Shown: positions 1 through 9,949 of the stretch, one piece after another
How positions within the stretch are numbered: position 1 is the stretch's first letter
How the letters are laid out: each line of letters starts with the position of its first letter
Source of the DNA: Paraliobacillus sp. PM-2
GTDB taxonomy: Bacteria > Bacillota > Bacilli > Bacillales > Amphibacillaceae
Assembly (NCBI RefSeq): GCF_001368815.1
Contig: NZ_CTEI01000001.1
Coordinates: 1,488,001-1,552,000, forward strand
DNA: 64,000 bases
Reading direction: 5' to 3'
Notes under the pieces: generated by a model
What the model was told of the DNA's origin: nothing
The model's input: only the letters and a program-made list of their open reading frames with translations
The model's database searches: none
Program-made: the position numbers and the translations under genes

Positions 1-140
1 TTTGAAAAATCACCTACTTCTGGTAATTCGTCTGCAGTATCTGACTCTGAACTACTTTCGGTGCTATCATTACTACAAGCAACTAAACTAAAGGTGACAA
101 ACATAGTGATGAATAAAAATAAAAATTTACTATTCTTCAT
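1..140 (-). CDS. ABC sugar-binding lipoprotein, N-terminus only
   Basis: This is the start of a secreted substrate-binding lipoprotein that leaves the window. The visible 46 residues begin MKNSKFLFLF, run through a hydrophobic stretch to the lipobox LVAC at about residue 21, then enter a Ser/Asp/Glu-rich linker typical of membrane-anchored solute-binding proteins. An AAGGGAGG ribosome site precedes the ATG at 140. It lies directly downstream of two LplB/LplC-type permeases on the same strand, which implies that it binds the oligosaccharide or uronide ligand for that importer. The ligand-binding domain is not visible, so the assignment rests on the signal peptide and the neighbours. Confidence 0.8.
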   Translation of the reverse strand, partial: MKNSKFLFLFITMFVTFSLVACSNDSTESSSESDTADELPEVGDFS

Positions 141-163
141 GTGTTATTTCCTCCCTTTTATTA

Positions 164-1042
164 TTATCCTTTTAACGAACCAATCATAATACCCTTAATA
201 AAGTACTTTTGTGCAAATGGATACACTAGTACGATTGGTCCAATTGAAACCATGACAGTTGCTGCACGTACGTTACTTAGTAATAATTCAGTATTTTGAC
301 CTGTCCCTGAAACTTGGGCGGCTTCTGCTGTTGGTGCAACATCAATCAGCATGTTTCGCACAACCGTTTGTAGTACTTCTTTAGTATCATCTTGGATATA
401 TACCATGGCATGGAACCATTCATTCCAGTGGAATACAGCTGCCCACAATGCAATGGTTACTATAACTGGCTTAGATAAAGGAATAATTATTTTCCACAAA
501 ATAGTGAAATAATTAGCCCCATCCATCAATGCCGATTCTTCTAATCCTTTATCAATTGTCATAAAGTAATTACGCATAATTATAATGTTAAACACATTGA
601 CAGCTGTCGGTAATATTAATGCTAACCGTGAATCTAGTAACCCTAAATTTTTGATTAGTAAGTAGTCAGGTATAATGCCACCAGAGAAGAACATCGCAAT
701 TAGGAATATAATTGTAAGCGTATTACGATAAGGAAGATCTCTTCTGGATAGTGGATAAGCTGCAAGTATCGTAAGTGTAACAATCAGTATTGTACCTACT
801 ACTGTTCGAAAAATCGTGTTTAAATAAGCAATCCCCACATCACTGTAATTAAAAATATATTCATAAGCAACAACTGTCCAATTTTCCGGCCACAGATTCA
901 TACCTAAGTTTGATGCTTGTTCAGCGTCCGAGAAAGACAGTGTAAATGTATTCCAAAAGGGATATAAAACAGCAATTGAAAATAAGATAAGCCCGATTAT
1001 ATTTAAGGTTTCAAAAAGTGATAATTTCTTTTTATTTGCCAT
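164..1042 (-). CDS. Carbohydrate ABC transporter permease (LplC/YtcP type)
   Basis: An inner-membrane subunit of a CUT1-type sugar importer, 292 residues, close to the length I recall for B. subtilis LplC. It has about six hydrophobic segments. The EAA loop that docks the ATPase is seen as EESALMDGANYFTILWKIII at about residues 167-186. The C-terminus FIKGIMIGSLKG is typical of this half of the permease pair. A GAAGGAGG ribosome site precedes the ATG. It follows the partner permease by 18 bp and precedes the binding lipoprotein, so the three form one operon. No ATPase gene is present here, as is usual for systems of this type that share a common MsmX-like ATPase (known from the family, not shown here). 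Confidence 0.9.
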   Translation of the reverse strand: MANKKKLSLFETLNIIGLILFSIAVLYPFWNTFTLSFSDAEQASNLGMNLWPENWTVVAYEYIFNYSDVGIAYLNTIFRTVVGTILIVTLTILAAYPLSRRDLPYRNTLTIIFLIAMFFSGGIIPDYLLIKNLGLLDSRLALILPTAVNVFNIIIMRNYFMTIDKGLEESALMDGANYFTILWKIIIPLSKPVIVTIALWAAVFHWNEWFHAMVYIQDDTKEVLQTVVRNMLIDVAPTAEAAQVSGTGQNTELLLSNVRAATVMVSIGPIVLVYPFAQKYFIKGIMIGSLKG

Positions 1043-1060
1043 TTTAAAAAAACCTCCTTC

Positions 1061-2014
1061 CTACCATATTCCATGTTCACTACGCTTGCGGATAATTGCA
1101 TTAGAACCGACAATTAGCAAAACACCAATGATGTTCTTAAACAATCCAACCGCAGTTGCATAATCTAATTGGAATTGTTCTAGACCAGCTCGGTATACAT
1201 ACGTATCTATGATGTCGGCTACTTCATATACCATCGGATTGTAAAGGTTTAAAACTTGGTCAAAACCTGCATTTAGCATGCTACCAAGTCTTAGAATAAA
1301 TAACACAATAATCATTGGCATAATTGAAGGTATAGTAATGTGTATCATTTTGTGAAATCTGTTTGCTCCATCCATCTCTGCTGCTTCATATAAACCTGGG
1401 TCAATCGATGACATCGTAGCCAGATATATGATTGCCGCATACCCTATCTCTTTCCAGATATCAGTTCCAATTAAAATTGGAATGAATGCACTTTTGCTCG
1501 CTAGGAAATGAATTGGCTCTACACCAAAAAGAGTAATAAAGAAATTAACAATTCCTCTTTCAGGTGAAAAGACTTCCACAATCATTGAAGAAAGTATTAC
1601 CCAAGACATAAAGTGAGGTAAATAAGAGATAGACTGCGTAACCTTCTTAAAATTCATCTGTCTTACTTCATTTAATAATAGCGCAAATATAATTGGCGCC
1701 GGGAACGAAATAATAATTTTTAATAAACTAATGATAATCGTATTTCGTAATGCGCGTAAGAATAAAAAGTCATCAAACATTCTTGTGAAATGTTCAAAAC
1801 CATTCCATGGACTTCCCCATATGCCAAGTCCAGGTGAAAAATCTTTAAAAGCAATCAAAATACCATACATTGGTCCGTAGCTAAAAATAGCCAACATAAT
1901 CATTGGTACTACTAACATGATATAAAATGCTTTGTTCTTTTTAACCTCTTTCCATTTTGTATCCGCTTTCATTAATGTGTTTAGTGGTGAATACTTTTTT
2001 TTAGCTTGTTGCAA
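1061..2014 (-). CDS. Carbohydrate ABC transporter permease (LplB type)
   Basis: The first permease of the importer, about 317 residues if it starts at the TTG at 2014, which has a GGGGGG ribosome site six bases upstream. An ATG at 2050 is in frame, but I prefer the TTG because the family begins at about this point. The chain has a cytoplasmic N-terminus, then KNKAFYIMLVVPMIMLAIFS as the first membrane segment. The EAA-loop signature EAAEMDGANRFHKMIHITIP is clear. With the downstream LplC-like subunit it forms the heterodimeric channel. A terminator separates it from the kinase gene, so the importer has its own promoter somewhere in 2050-2235, which I could not define. Confidence 0.9.
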   Translation of the reverse strand: MQQAKKKYSPLNTLMKADTKWKEVKKNKAFYIMLVVPMIMLAIFSYGPMYGILIAFKDFSPGLGIWGSPWNGFEHFTRMFDDFLFLRALRNTIIISLLKIIISFPAPIIFALLLNEVRQMNFKKVTQSISYLPHFMSWVILSSMIVEVFSPERGIVNFFITLFGVEPIHFLASKSAFIPILIGTDIWKEIGYAAIIYLATMSSIDPGLYEAAEMDGANRFHKMIHITIPSIMPMIIVLFILRLGSMLNAGFDQVLNLYNPMVYEVADIIDTYVYRAGLEQFQLDYATAVGLFKNIIGVLLIVGSNAIIRKRSEHGIW

Positions 2015-2234
2015 TTGGACCCCCCCTTTTATTAATGTAACCGCTAACAATTTTTATTTTAATGAATTTCCTGAAAGTTTTGTAAAAATATTTTTATAAA
2101 ATTTTGCACTATTTTAATAAAGTTTTTACATTCAGATTTTGTTACTTACTTTTCTCAATCAGATAGAAGGAAACAGTTCCTACTACCAAACCTATAGTTG
2201 ACTTTTACAACCAAGTAATAAGTTCAAGCCGGCA

Positions 2235-2268
2235 AACAAAAAAACACATCTCAACATGAGAGATGTGT
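2235..2268 (-). terminator. Intrinsic terminator after the yesM-like kinase gene
   Basis: A 9-bp perfect stem (2244-2252 with 2260-2268) is followed on the minus strand by a T-rich run at 2235-2243. It ends the regulator transcript and separates it from the transporter operon. Confidence 0.85.
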
Positions 2269-2272
2269 TGAT

Positions 2273-5104
2273 TTATTCTACTGTTTTAAGCTTCTCTTCC
2301 TTCAGGTTAATCGGAATTTCTACCGTTACTTCAGTAACTTCTCCTTTTTTACTATCGATGTCAACACCATATTTTTTTCCAAAATAAATATTAATCCGCG
2401 CATTCACATTATAAATGCCTGATTTTTTTAATGTCTGTGATTGTAAGAGTCTTCTCACTTGTTCTAGTTCTTTTTCGTCCATTCCATTTCCATTATCGGT
2501 AACAACAAATCTAAGCTTGTTCTCTTTGTCAACCTTGTGACAAGCTATATGAATTCCTACCATTTTATCTGCTTTTTCTACGCCATGCTTTATTGCATTT
2601 TCTACTAGAGGTTGTAAGATCAATTTAATGGTTTTATAATCATATAATTCTTTGTCAATATCCCACGTGCAATAAAAGTTCTCGAATCGTTGTGACATAA
2701 TCTTTAAATAAGATTTTGTAAAAATAATCTCTTCACCAATTGTGATAATATATTTTTCTTGGTTTGTAATAAACCTAAAATATCTACTTAATGAACTAAT
2801 CATATCAACAGCTTTGTCTGTTTGCCGTGATTCAACAATAAACAATAGGTTGTCAAGTGTATTGTATAAAAAGTGCGGATTTACTTGCGACTGTAACGCA
2901 TTCATTTGTATTTCTCGTTTTTCATAATTTATTTTTATCACTTCTTTATTTGCTTCTAAAGTTTGATTAATCAATGTATTCATTTTCTTCATACTTTTAT
3001 TAAAGTTTTGCTGAAGCAAATCAAGTTCGTCAATCCCAGTCATACTTTCAATTACAGTACTAGTTGAGCCAACAAGATCCAATGTCCCAAATAACTCATT
3101 TACATGCTCCAATGGTTTGATTACTCGTCGGGGGATCCAATAAGAAAATATTGCTACCAGAATTAATATAATAAATAGTAAGTAACTATCACTTAAGAAC
3201 AAACGATTAATTTCACTTTGTGTGTTTGCATATCTATACTGTGAAACGAGCTTCAAATCATTTACAATTAAATCTGTAGTAAAATCATAATGTTCTGTTT
3301 TTGTATTAACTAATGAGTCATCGGTTAACATCTCGTCAAAAGTAACGAGTTGGTCTCCTATACGTTTGGGATTTTGGGCAGAAATAATTGAATTATCTTT
3401 GTTTAAAATGAGTGTTACTTCATCTTCCCCTTCATAATTCCTATATAGTGTACTTAAATAATCATTTGCAATAGCAACGGTCACAAAACCAATGATTTGA
3501 TCTGTTTTTTTATTACTTATAATTGGCATCCCTAACACTAGTGAAGTATTATTAAAGCTATCGGTTTGAATAGTATGGGACAATTGATTTTTAGAATTCT
3601 TTAACTCTTGAAAAAATTGTTCATTTGAAATTTTATTAGCATTTGAGTTGTTAGAAAAAATTAATTGATTTTTATTACTATACAAACTAAGTGTTTGATA
3701 AGGTTGGATAACAAATTTCTTGTCTCTTAAAAATGTATCTAACAAGCTGGATTGATCATTTTCTAAAATATTTTTTTGAAGGTTAAAGTCTAGTGTCACT
3801 TTCGTTAATGTTAGTTTTGACTGCTCAATATGGCGGTTTATTTCTAACACTTTTTTCTCATGTTCTAAATAATTGCTTTTTTTAATATCTTCCAAAATAA
3901 CTTCGGATGTTTGCCAATAATAGATTGCTGCAAATACCAAAAGTGGGACAATAATCGTCATAAAGAAGTATAGAAATAGCCTTTCTCGTAACCCTGCCTT
4001 TGTTTTCGTCTTATCATCTCGGGAAACAACATCTAAATCACAAATACTATCTTTTTTGAGTACACTTAATAAACGATATAATGGAGAAAGAGCTGACTTA
4101 GCAACCTTACTTGAAAAAATAAAGGCTGTTAAAATAGTTAGAATGAATGTAATCAATACTACCTTCCATATAAATTGTTTCTGGAGATTATACACATCCA
4201 AGTCATCTACATACAATAGTTGGAAGTCGAAAAATGGAATTCTTTTATTATATACTTCTAAATTGTTATCGCTAACAATTAAACCTTCAGGCAGTTGACT
4301 ATAATCCTTGATTTTATTAGTAATATCAATCTCATTATCTAAGCCTTTAAAAATAATTTGATCTTTACGATCCAATAGTAAGAACTGATCAGAATAAAAC
4401 GATTGATTAAATAATTCACTTTGATTTAAAAAGAGAAGGATCGCTCCCTTTATTGTCCCCTCAGCGTCAACGATATTTGTACCAAAGAATGGTTTATGAT
4501 TTAATCCTTCAAGATTAATGCCATTATTTTTAGAGGATATCGAATCCCCCAGATATACCTTTTGACGCGCTTCACCAATGGAGACAAAATTACATTGCGC
4601 ATCAACCTCGTTATCTAATTCTAAGCCATTATAATCAAAGTTAATATACGATCTATCGGAACTGTATTGAGTATTTGGCGTAACAATCAAAACATTTTCA
4701 ATAATATTATTTTCAATTTGTAGAGAGTATAAATACCGCTCTAATTCTTTGGATAAATAATAGTTATCTACTTCTGATGACTGTGGATCTGATAAATGGT
4801 TTAAATGCGATATAACAAAGTCATTGTTCTTTAATTTCATTACTGTTTGGTAAGCGTTGTTCAGTTTTTTCTCTAAGTCTAAAGATACTTGGTTTATCTT
4901 CAGCTCAATTGACTCCGATTTTTTTTCTATTAAAAAATGATTTATTTTGCTATTAAATATGTAGCTAATTATTCCAGTGAAAACAATTGTGGTTATTAAA
5001 GAAATTAAAATGAGATAATTTTGTAGGGTAAGTTTCTTTTTGGATCTTCTAAATTTTATTAAACGTATTACATTAGCCCATTTGGCTATCTTTTTCTTAG
5101 ACAT
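2273..5104 (-). CDS. YesM-type sensor histidine kinase with two sensory modules
   Basis: A membrane histidine kinase partnered with the overlapping YesN-like regulator. At 943 residues it is far longer than the usual 570-600. Four membrane segments are visible (about 31-50, 312-331, 376-397, 638-656), enclosing two separate extracellular domains of about 260 and 240 residues. A HAMP-like stretch follows, then the His_kinase box SQVNPHFLYNTL (phosphoacceptor His near 743) and the HATPase motifs LVENAIKHGV and DNGNGMD. The ordinary family member has one extracellular domain, so the first TM-sensor-TM unit looks like an added module. It presumably senses extracellular sugar. The start overlaps the yesN 3' end by 19 bp, implying translational coupling. 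Confidence 0.9.
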   Translation of the reverse strand: MSKKKIAKWANVIRLIKFRRSKKKLTLQNYLILISLITTIVFTGIISYIFNSKINHFLIEKKSESIELKINQVSLDLEKKLNNAYQTVMKLKNNDFVISHLNHLSDPQSSEVDNYYLSKELERYLYSLQIENNIIENVLIVTPNTQYSSDRSYINFDYNGLELDNEVDAQCNFVSIGEARQKVYLGDSISSKNNGINLEGLNHKPFFGTNIVDAEGTIKGAILLFLNQSELFNQSFYSDQFLLLDRKDQIIFKGLDNEIDITNKIKDYSQLPEGLIVSDNNLEVYNKRIPFFDFQLLYVDDLDVYNLQKQFIWKVVLITFILTILTAFIFSSKVAKSALSPLYRLLSVLKKDSICDLDVVSRDDKTKTKAGLRERLFLYFFMTIIVPLLVFAAIYYWQTSEVILEDIKKSNYLEHEKKVLEINRHIEQSKLTLTKVTLDFNLQKNILENDQSSLLDTFLRDKKFVIQPYQTLSLYSNKNQLIFSNNSNANKISNEQFFQELKNSKNQLSHTIQTDSFNNTSLVLGMPIISNKKTDQIIGFVTVAIANDYLSTLYRNYEGEDEVTLILNKDNSIISAQNPKRIGDQLVTFDEMLTDDSLVNTKTEHYDFTTDLIVNDLKLVSQYRYANTQSEINRLFLSDSYLLFIILILVAIFSYWIPRRVIKPLEHVNELFGTLDLVGSTSTVIESMTGIDELDLLQQNFNKSMKKMNTLINQTLEANKEVIKINYEKREIQMNALQSQVNPHFLYNTLDNLLFIVESRQTDKAVDMISSLSRYFRFITNQEKYIITIGEEIIFTKSYLKIMSQRFENFYCTWDIDKELYDYKTIKLILQPLVENAIKHGVEKADKMVGIHIACHKVDKENKLRFVVTDNGNGMDEKELEQVRRLLQSQTLKKSGIYNVNARINIYFGKKYGVDIDSKKGEVTEVTVEIPINLKEEKLKTVE

Positions 5105-6630
5105 AAGGGACTTTTTCCTGTGATTTTTTTAAATACTTTATTAAAGTAAGAGTTACTCTGAAAACCTACCCTATTTGAGACTTCTTTCATTTTTAAATCG
5201 GTATTTTTTATAAGTTTTGTTGCCTCTTCTACTCTTACTCGGTTTACATAATCAATAAAGTTTTCACCTGTTTCATTTTTGAAAATGGTACTGAAATATG
5301 CTTGATGTAAGTATAATTCTTCAGCCATTGTTTGTAGAGTTATTTTATACTGATAGTGGTTTTTGACATAATTTTTAGCAACCGTAACATAACGATTATT
5401 GTACTTTTCATTGTGTTTAACTATGTCTACCGCAAATAGTTGTAATACATGTCGCAACCATTTTTTTAGCTCTTGCAGTGATTGCAGTTGATAAATTTTC
5501 TGTAATACATGTTCTTCATCAATGGAAGTAATTGTATATCCTTCTTCTTTAAGTTTAAGAGAAACCATCATAATTAATTTATAACTTTCTTTTTTTATCT
5601 TAACAACATTTTCACCTTTATAATGAATGATCAAATCAGTATATTGATTAACAATCGTTGTAATTTTCAGGGTTTCTTTTGTCAAAATTGATTCAACTAA
5701 GTTGCCTACACAATTTTGAATCTTGTCATCAAAAGAATCTTTTTCTTGCTTAACTAGATTATGAGCACTAGGTTTAAGGTCTTGATAGAAAATAATGTAT
5801 TTATTCGGATTGAAATATTTGTAACTACAGGCATATATAGCTTCCTTATATGACTTATTAATTTGCTCCAATCCCTTTGCTAAATTCCCAACACCAATGT
5901 AAACAGGTTTTAAAATTATTTCCATATCGATTAATAATCGTTCTACAAAAACTAAAAATTGTTGTACAATAGGTTGGATATCATACTTAGAAATTGGTTT
6001 ATGCTTAAAAATTAATAAAATTAAACTATTTTTATAAAATAATATCGGTATTTCTTGTTGATTAAAATAACTTGTGATTTTTTCTTTTAAGCTTTGTCTA
6101 AATGTAAAGGTTGCATACTCCTTAAGTATTTCATTTAAGCAGCAGATAACAATACGATTATAATCATATTTCAAAATGTCCTTGTATTTCTCAACATCTT
6201 TCCCTTCTGTCAGGTCTAATAACATTTGTTCATCATGTCCAGCCACCTTTTTTTCTTCTTTAAGCTCCATTACTAGCTTGTTCATCACTTCGGTAAATTC
6301 TTTTTTCAGTAAAGGTTTTAGCAAATATCCTTTAACTCCAAATTTTATTGCTTGTTGCGCATACTCAAAATCATCATATGCACTTAAAATAACAATTTTG
6401 ATCTGAGGGTAAGATTGCTTTATTTTTTCAACTAGTTCAAGTCCAGTCATTTTTGGCATCATAATATCTGTCAACAAAACATCTGGCACTTCTTTGTTAA
6501 TTATCGTTAGAGCTTCCTCTCCGTTTTCTGCCATTTTCACGACACCAAAGCCTAACTCGTCCCAAGGGAAAAATGTTACTAATCTATCTCTAATATTTTT
6601 TTCATCATCAACTATTAGTGATTTATACAT
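5086..6630 (-). CDS. YesN-type response regulator, AraC DNA-binding domain
   Basis: A 514-residue transcription factor. The receiver domain is at the N-terminus, with acidic pocket VDDE at 7-10 and phosphoacceptor Asp55 in LLTDIMMPKMTG. A long central linker follows, then a C-terminal double helix-turn-helix of AraC type ending GFQSNSYFNKVFKKITGKSP. It is expected to activate the flanking importer and glycosidase genes when phosphorylated by the YesM-like kinase, whose gene overlaps its 3' end. The ATG at 6630 has a GGGAG ribosome site somewhat distant. The central region resembles the poorly conserved linker of the YesN family and has no recognisable domain to my eye. Confidence 0.9.
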   Translation of the reverse strand: MYKSLIVDDEKNIRDRLVTFFPWDELGFGVVKMAENGEEALTIINKEVPDVLLTDIMMPKMTGLELVEKIKQSYPQIKIVILSAYDDFEYAQQAIKFGVKGYLLKPLLKKEFTEVMNKLVMELKEEKKVAGHDEQMLLDLTEGKDVEKYKDILKYDYNRIVICCLNEILKEYATFTFRQSLKEKITSYFNQQEIPILFYKNSLILLIFKHKPISKYDIQPIVQQFLVFVERLLIDMEIILKPVYIGVGNLAKGLEQINKSYKEAIYACSYKYFNPNKYIIFYQDLKPSAHNLVKQEKDSFDDKIQNCVGNLVESILTKETLKITTIVNQYTDLIIHYKGENVVKIKKESYKLIMMVSLKLKEEGYTITSIDEEHVLQKIYQLQSLQELKKWLRHVLQLFAVDIVKHNEKYNNRYVTVAKNYVKNHYQYKITLQTMAEELYLHQAYFSTIFKNETGENFIDYVNRVRVEEATKLIKNTDLKMKEVSNRVGFQSNSYFNKVFKKITGKSPLCLRKR

Positions 6631-6760
6631 AGAATCACTTCTCCCTTTTTTCTCTCAGATTTGATATAGCAATAATGATAACCTTATCATACTATGTTGA
6701 TAGTCAAAACGGCAATACGGCATAACAGGATTATTTTAGCCTAGCTTATTACTACATAAT

Positions 6761-6792
6761 AAGGAATGGCCATATAAATGGAACCATTCCTT
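6761..6792. terminator. Hairpin downstream of GH35 gene, possible terminator
   Basis: Nine-base arms (6761-6769, 6784-6792) form a stem after the beta-galactosidase stop. Only a weak T-rich tract follows on the minus strand, so partial read-through into the two-component genes is possible. Confidence 0.45.
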
Positions 6793-6872
6793 ATTTGCAT
6801 CATATAGAAACGATGAATTTTTCGAGACACTTTTAACTATATATAAAATCATTTAATATATTCAACAGTCTA

Positions 6873-8618
6873 CTATTCTAGTTTATGCTCATCAATTAGA
6901 GATATAACTTGATTATCTGGTTTTTGTAACTCAAAGATAACAATCTCATTTTCCCCCTGTTTTAATAGGGGACCAGGTAAGTATAGGGTTTTTTGCGGCC
7001 CGATTTCCCAATATCTACCTATGTTAAATCCGTTAACTAGTACAAAACCTTTCTTCCATCCAGCTAATTCAACAAACGTATCCCCAATTTCATCAATTTG
7101 AATACTACCACGGTAAAAGGTCGGTGTACTACTTATTCCCTTGACGTTTGTTTGGTAATTTAACTTTTCTAAATTATCCATAGGTAAACAAAAGATCTCC
7201 CAATCATATTGGAATTGAGAAGCAAAACGAACTCCTTCGGTAATTCCCTTCATATCTTTCAACTTCGGTCCATAGTTAATACGCCCCATGTTCTCTACTA
7301 AAATATCTAGCTGTGCACCTTTTTCAGGTACTTCGATCTCTATGGTATTATTTTGCCACCTGTCAATCACAGAGTGAAACTTTTGATCAACGAAAACAAG
7401 TGCTCGGTCTCTTACTTCTTGAATGGCTAATGGTCCCTTTTCTTTTGGCCCTTTAAGTATAGTGCGATATAAAATAAAACCATAATCCTGTCCCATTTCT
7501 TCCATAGATTCTGGATTGGCCTTTCTCACCGAAGAACTTATGTCAGGTAATGCATCAAATAAATTGGTAGATTCCTTCATTTCAACTAACCCGTAGTTTA
7601 TCTTAGGAATTGGATCAGGTAATACAAGCTCTCCAATATCCTTATGTTTAGCAATTGCTTCTCTGATAGCATAGAATTTTGGTGTAATATCGCCTGTTTC
7701 GCTGATCGGACAATCATAATCATAACTCGTTATCGTTGGTTCATATTTTTCACCGTGGTTCGCTCCATTATAAAAGCTGAAATTAGTTCCCCCATGGAAC
7801 ATATAAAAGTTAACAGAATCTCCGTTACCAAGCATATGTGCAAAGGTATCTGCAGCATCTTGTGGATCACGTGTATGATGCTTCTCCCCCCAATGGTCAA
7901 ACCAGCCATTCCAAAACTCCATACAAATATTTGGTGTATTTGGATAATGCTTTTGTAATAAATCAAATGCTTTAACTGGACGCGAACCAAAGTTAATTGT
8001 TGCTAACACTCCATCCAACGTACCACCTTGTAACAATAAATCAGATGGACCATCTGAAGTAAATAACAGTACATCGATACCTCTTTTTTCCATAGACTCT
8101 TTTAAATATGTTAAGTACTGTTTATCATTACCGAAACTACCATATTCATTTTCGATTTGCATTGCAATAATTGGACCGCCATGTGTACTTTGCAGCGGTT
8201 TTAACCTTTCCAGTAGTACATTATAATAGTTATCTATTTTTTCTAAATATGGTTCGTAGTAAGATCTAACTTTCATGTTTCGATCTGCTAACAACCAAGA
8301 TGGTAGACCACCAAACTCCCATTCAGCACAAATATATGGGCTTGGTCTAACAATTACATATAAACCTAATCGGTCAGCAGTCTTTATAAATGCTTCAACA
8401 TCTGAAAGTCCCTCAAAATTATATTCACCTTCTTTAGGCTCATGTAAATTCCAAGGAATATATGTTTCTACACAATTAAATCCACACGCTTTTAATTTTA
8501 ATAGCCGATCTTCCCAATATTCGGGAACAATTCGAAAATAATGAATTGCGCCTGATATCAATTGAATGGCTTCACCATTCAGGTATAAATACTTACCACG
8601 AACTTCTAATTTAGACAA
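6873..8618 (-). CDS. GH35 beta-galactosidase
   Basis: A glycoside hydrolase of family 35 (retaining exo-beta-galactosidase), about 581 residues from the TTG at 8618, which has GAGGGAG eight bases upstream; the longer GTG start at 8627 sits too close to that site. The (beta/alpha)8 barrel carries the acid/base Glu in QIENEYGSFG near residue 157 and the nucleophile Glu in ICMEFWNGWFDHWG near 233. A short jelly-roll C-terminal part includes the conserved GFNIGRYWEIGPQKTLY. There is no signal peptide, so it acts in the cytoplasm on imported oligosaccharides. It lies between the oxidoreductase and the regulator genes on one strand, fitting a single sugar-use locus. Confidence 0.93.
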   Translation of the reverse strand: MSKLEVRGKYLYLNGEAIQLISGAIHYFRIVPEYWEDRLLKLKACGFNCVETYIPWNLHEPKEGEYNFEGLSDVEAFIKTADRLGLYVIVRPSPYICAEWEFGGLPSWLLADRNMKVRSYYEPYLEKIDNYYNVLLERLKPLQSTHGGPIIAMQIENEYGSFGNDKQYLTYLKESMEKRGIDVLLFTSDGPSDLLLQGGTLDGVLATINFGSRPVKAFDLLQKHYPNTPNICMEFWNGWFDHWGEKHHTRDPQDAADTFAHMLGNGDSVNFYMFHGGTNFSFYNGANHGEKYEPTITSYDYDCPISETGDITPKFYAIREAIAKHKDIGELVLPDPIPKINYGLVEMKESTNLFDALPDISSSVRKANPESMEEMGQDYGFILYRTILKGPKEKGPLAIQEVRDRALVFVDQKFHSVIDRWQNNTIEIEVPEKGAQLDILVENMGRINYGPKLKDMKGITEGVRFASQFQYDWEIFCLPMDNLEKLNYQTNVKGISSTPTFYRGSIQIDEIGDTFVELAGWKKGFVLVNGFNIGRYWEIGPQKTLYLPGPLLKQGENEIVIFELQKPDNQVISLIDEHKLE

Positions 8619-8660
8619 ACTTAACACTCCCTCGCCCTAAATGAAAAGTCAAATGTCACT

Positions 8661-9932
8661 TTATTCCTGACTCTGAACCTTAAAACGATTATAATAGTCA
8701 TCTAAATCTATCGATTGACCTTTATTTAGTCGTGACTCCTCAGCTGCAAAGGCCATTAAATGACTTTTTAGCGATACAGAGACAGAGGATACACCTTCCA
8801 TTTTATCTTGATTTTTGATTTCATGTAAGAAAGTGCGTACGATTCCTTGATCTCCGCCACCATGCCCACCAACTGGGTTGCTTAACTTTATCACTGTCTC
8901 CTGTTTAGTTAAAAAATCAAAAATAGATATGCTATTTTCCTCCATGTTGCCACGTATTTCTCCTTTCGTACCCATGATTTGTACGACACGAGTTTGATCG
9001 CGTGTGAAACCACACATACTAAAGGTGGCGGTTGCTCCATCCTCAAATTCCATGTTAACAACTTGATGATCTACAACATCATTATCTGATTGATACACAC
9101 ATTTGCCATAATCCGTTTCATGTAACGCTTTGATTATGCCATCATTGGAAGTATCTTCTGTAAATTTACTTGCCCAGCCCTTTCCTTCACCAAGATAATA
9201 GCGCCCGGCATGGAATGGGCACTCTAACTCTACTGGACAACCATCTAAGCATCGTTTAGGTGCACCTATTGGAGCATTTTCTTCTTTAAAATGCATAAGT
9301 GAACCATAGGAACTCACTCGTTTACATTCTTTACCCATAACAAAATTAATAATGTCCATATCATGACAAGATTTTTGTAAAATCATTGGGCTTGAGTTCT
9401 TTTTATTATTCCAGTTACCTCTAACAAAGCTGTGTGACATGTGCATGATTTCAACATTTTCATTTAGTTGAATGGAGGCAACATCACCAATCGTACCATC
9501 CTGCACAACCTTTCTTATTGTTGACCAAAAATCGGTGTATCTCAGCACATGACAAATACTTAATTGACGGTTGTATTTTTTAGCTATTCGTTCCATCTCA
9601 ATACATTCTTTTGGATCTGGTGACATTGGTTTCTCTAGTAATACATGATAACCTAACTCTAATGCCTTTATAGTGGGTTGAAAATGTTGATTATCTAACG
9701 TACAAATCATTGCGACATCCGCAATCTGTCCTTGCTCATACATCTCTTCCCAAGATTCAAAGCAATCTTCTTCTAATAATTCAAACGCATCTCTAAATTT
9801 ATTCCTTCGTTCTACATGCGGCTCTGCCACAGCTACAATTTTTAGTTCATGTGGATTTTCTAATGCATACGGTGCATACGCTCTAAATCCCCTATCGCCA
9901 GCACCGATTATCACGGCCGTCATCTGTTGCAT
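8661..9932 (-). CDS. Gfo/Idh/MocA family oxidoreductase
   Basis: An NAD(P)-dependent sugar or inositol dehydrogenase-like enzyme, 423 residues. The N-terminal Rossmann fold starts MTAVIIGAGDRGFRAYAPYA, and the family motif EKPMSPDPKECIEM is near residue 100. A cysteine cluster DGCPVELECPFHAG in the middle is unusual for the family and could bind metal; it recalls longer members that act on glycans. The ATG at 9932 has an AAGGAGA ribosome site. It is 43 bp upstream of the GH35 gene and is the first gene of the minus-strand sugar locus. The substrate cannot be told from sequence. Confidence 0.85.
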   Translation of the reverse strand: MQQMTAVIIGAGDRGFRAYAPYALENPHELKIVAVAEPHVERRNKFRDAFELLEEDCFESWEEMYEQGQIADVAMICTLDNQHFQPTIKALELGYHVLLEKPMSPDPKECIEMERIAKKYNRQLSICHVLRYTDFWSTIRKVVQDGTIGDVASIQLNENVEIMHMSHSFVRGNWNNKKNSSPMILQKSCHDMDIINFVMGKECKRVSSYGSLMHFKEENAPIGAPKRCLDGCPVELECPFHAGRYYLGEGKGWASKFTEDTSNDGIIKALHETDYGKCVYQSDNDVVDHQVVNMEFEDGATATFSMCGFTRDQTRVVQIMGTKGEIRGNMEENSISIFDFLTKQETVIKLSNPVGGHGGGDQGIVRTFLHEIKNQDKMEGVSSVSVSLKSHLMAFAAEESRLNKGQSIDLDDYYNRFKVQSQE

Positions 9933-9949
9933 GTAATCGTCTCCTTAAA

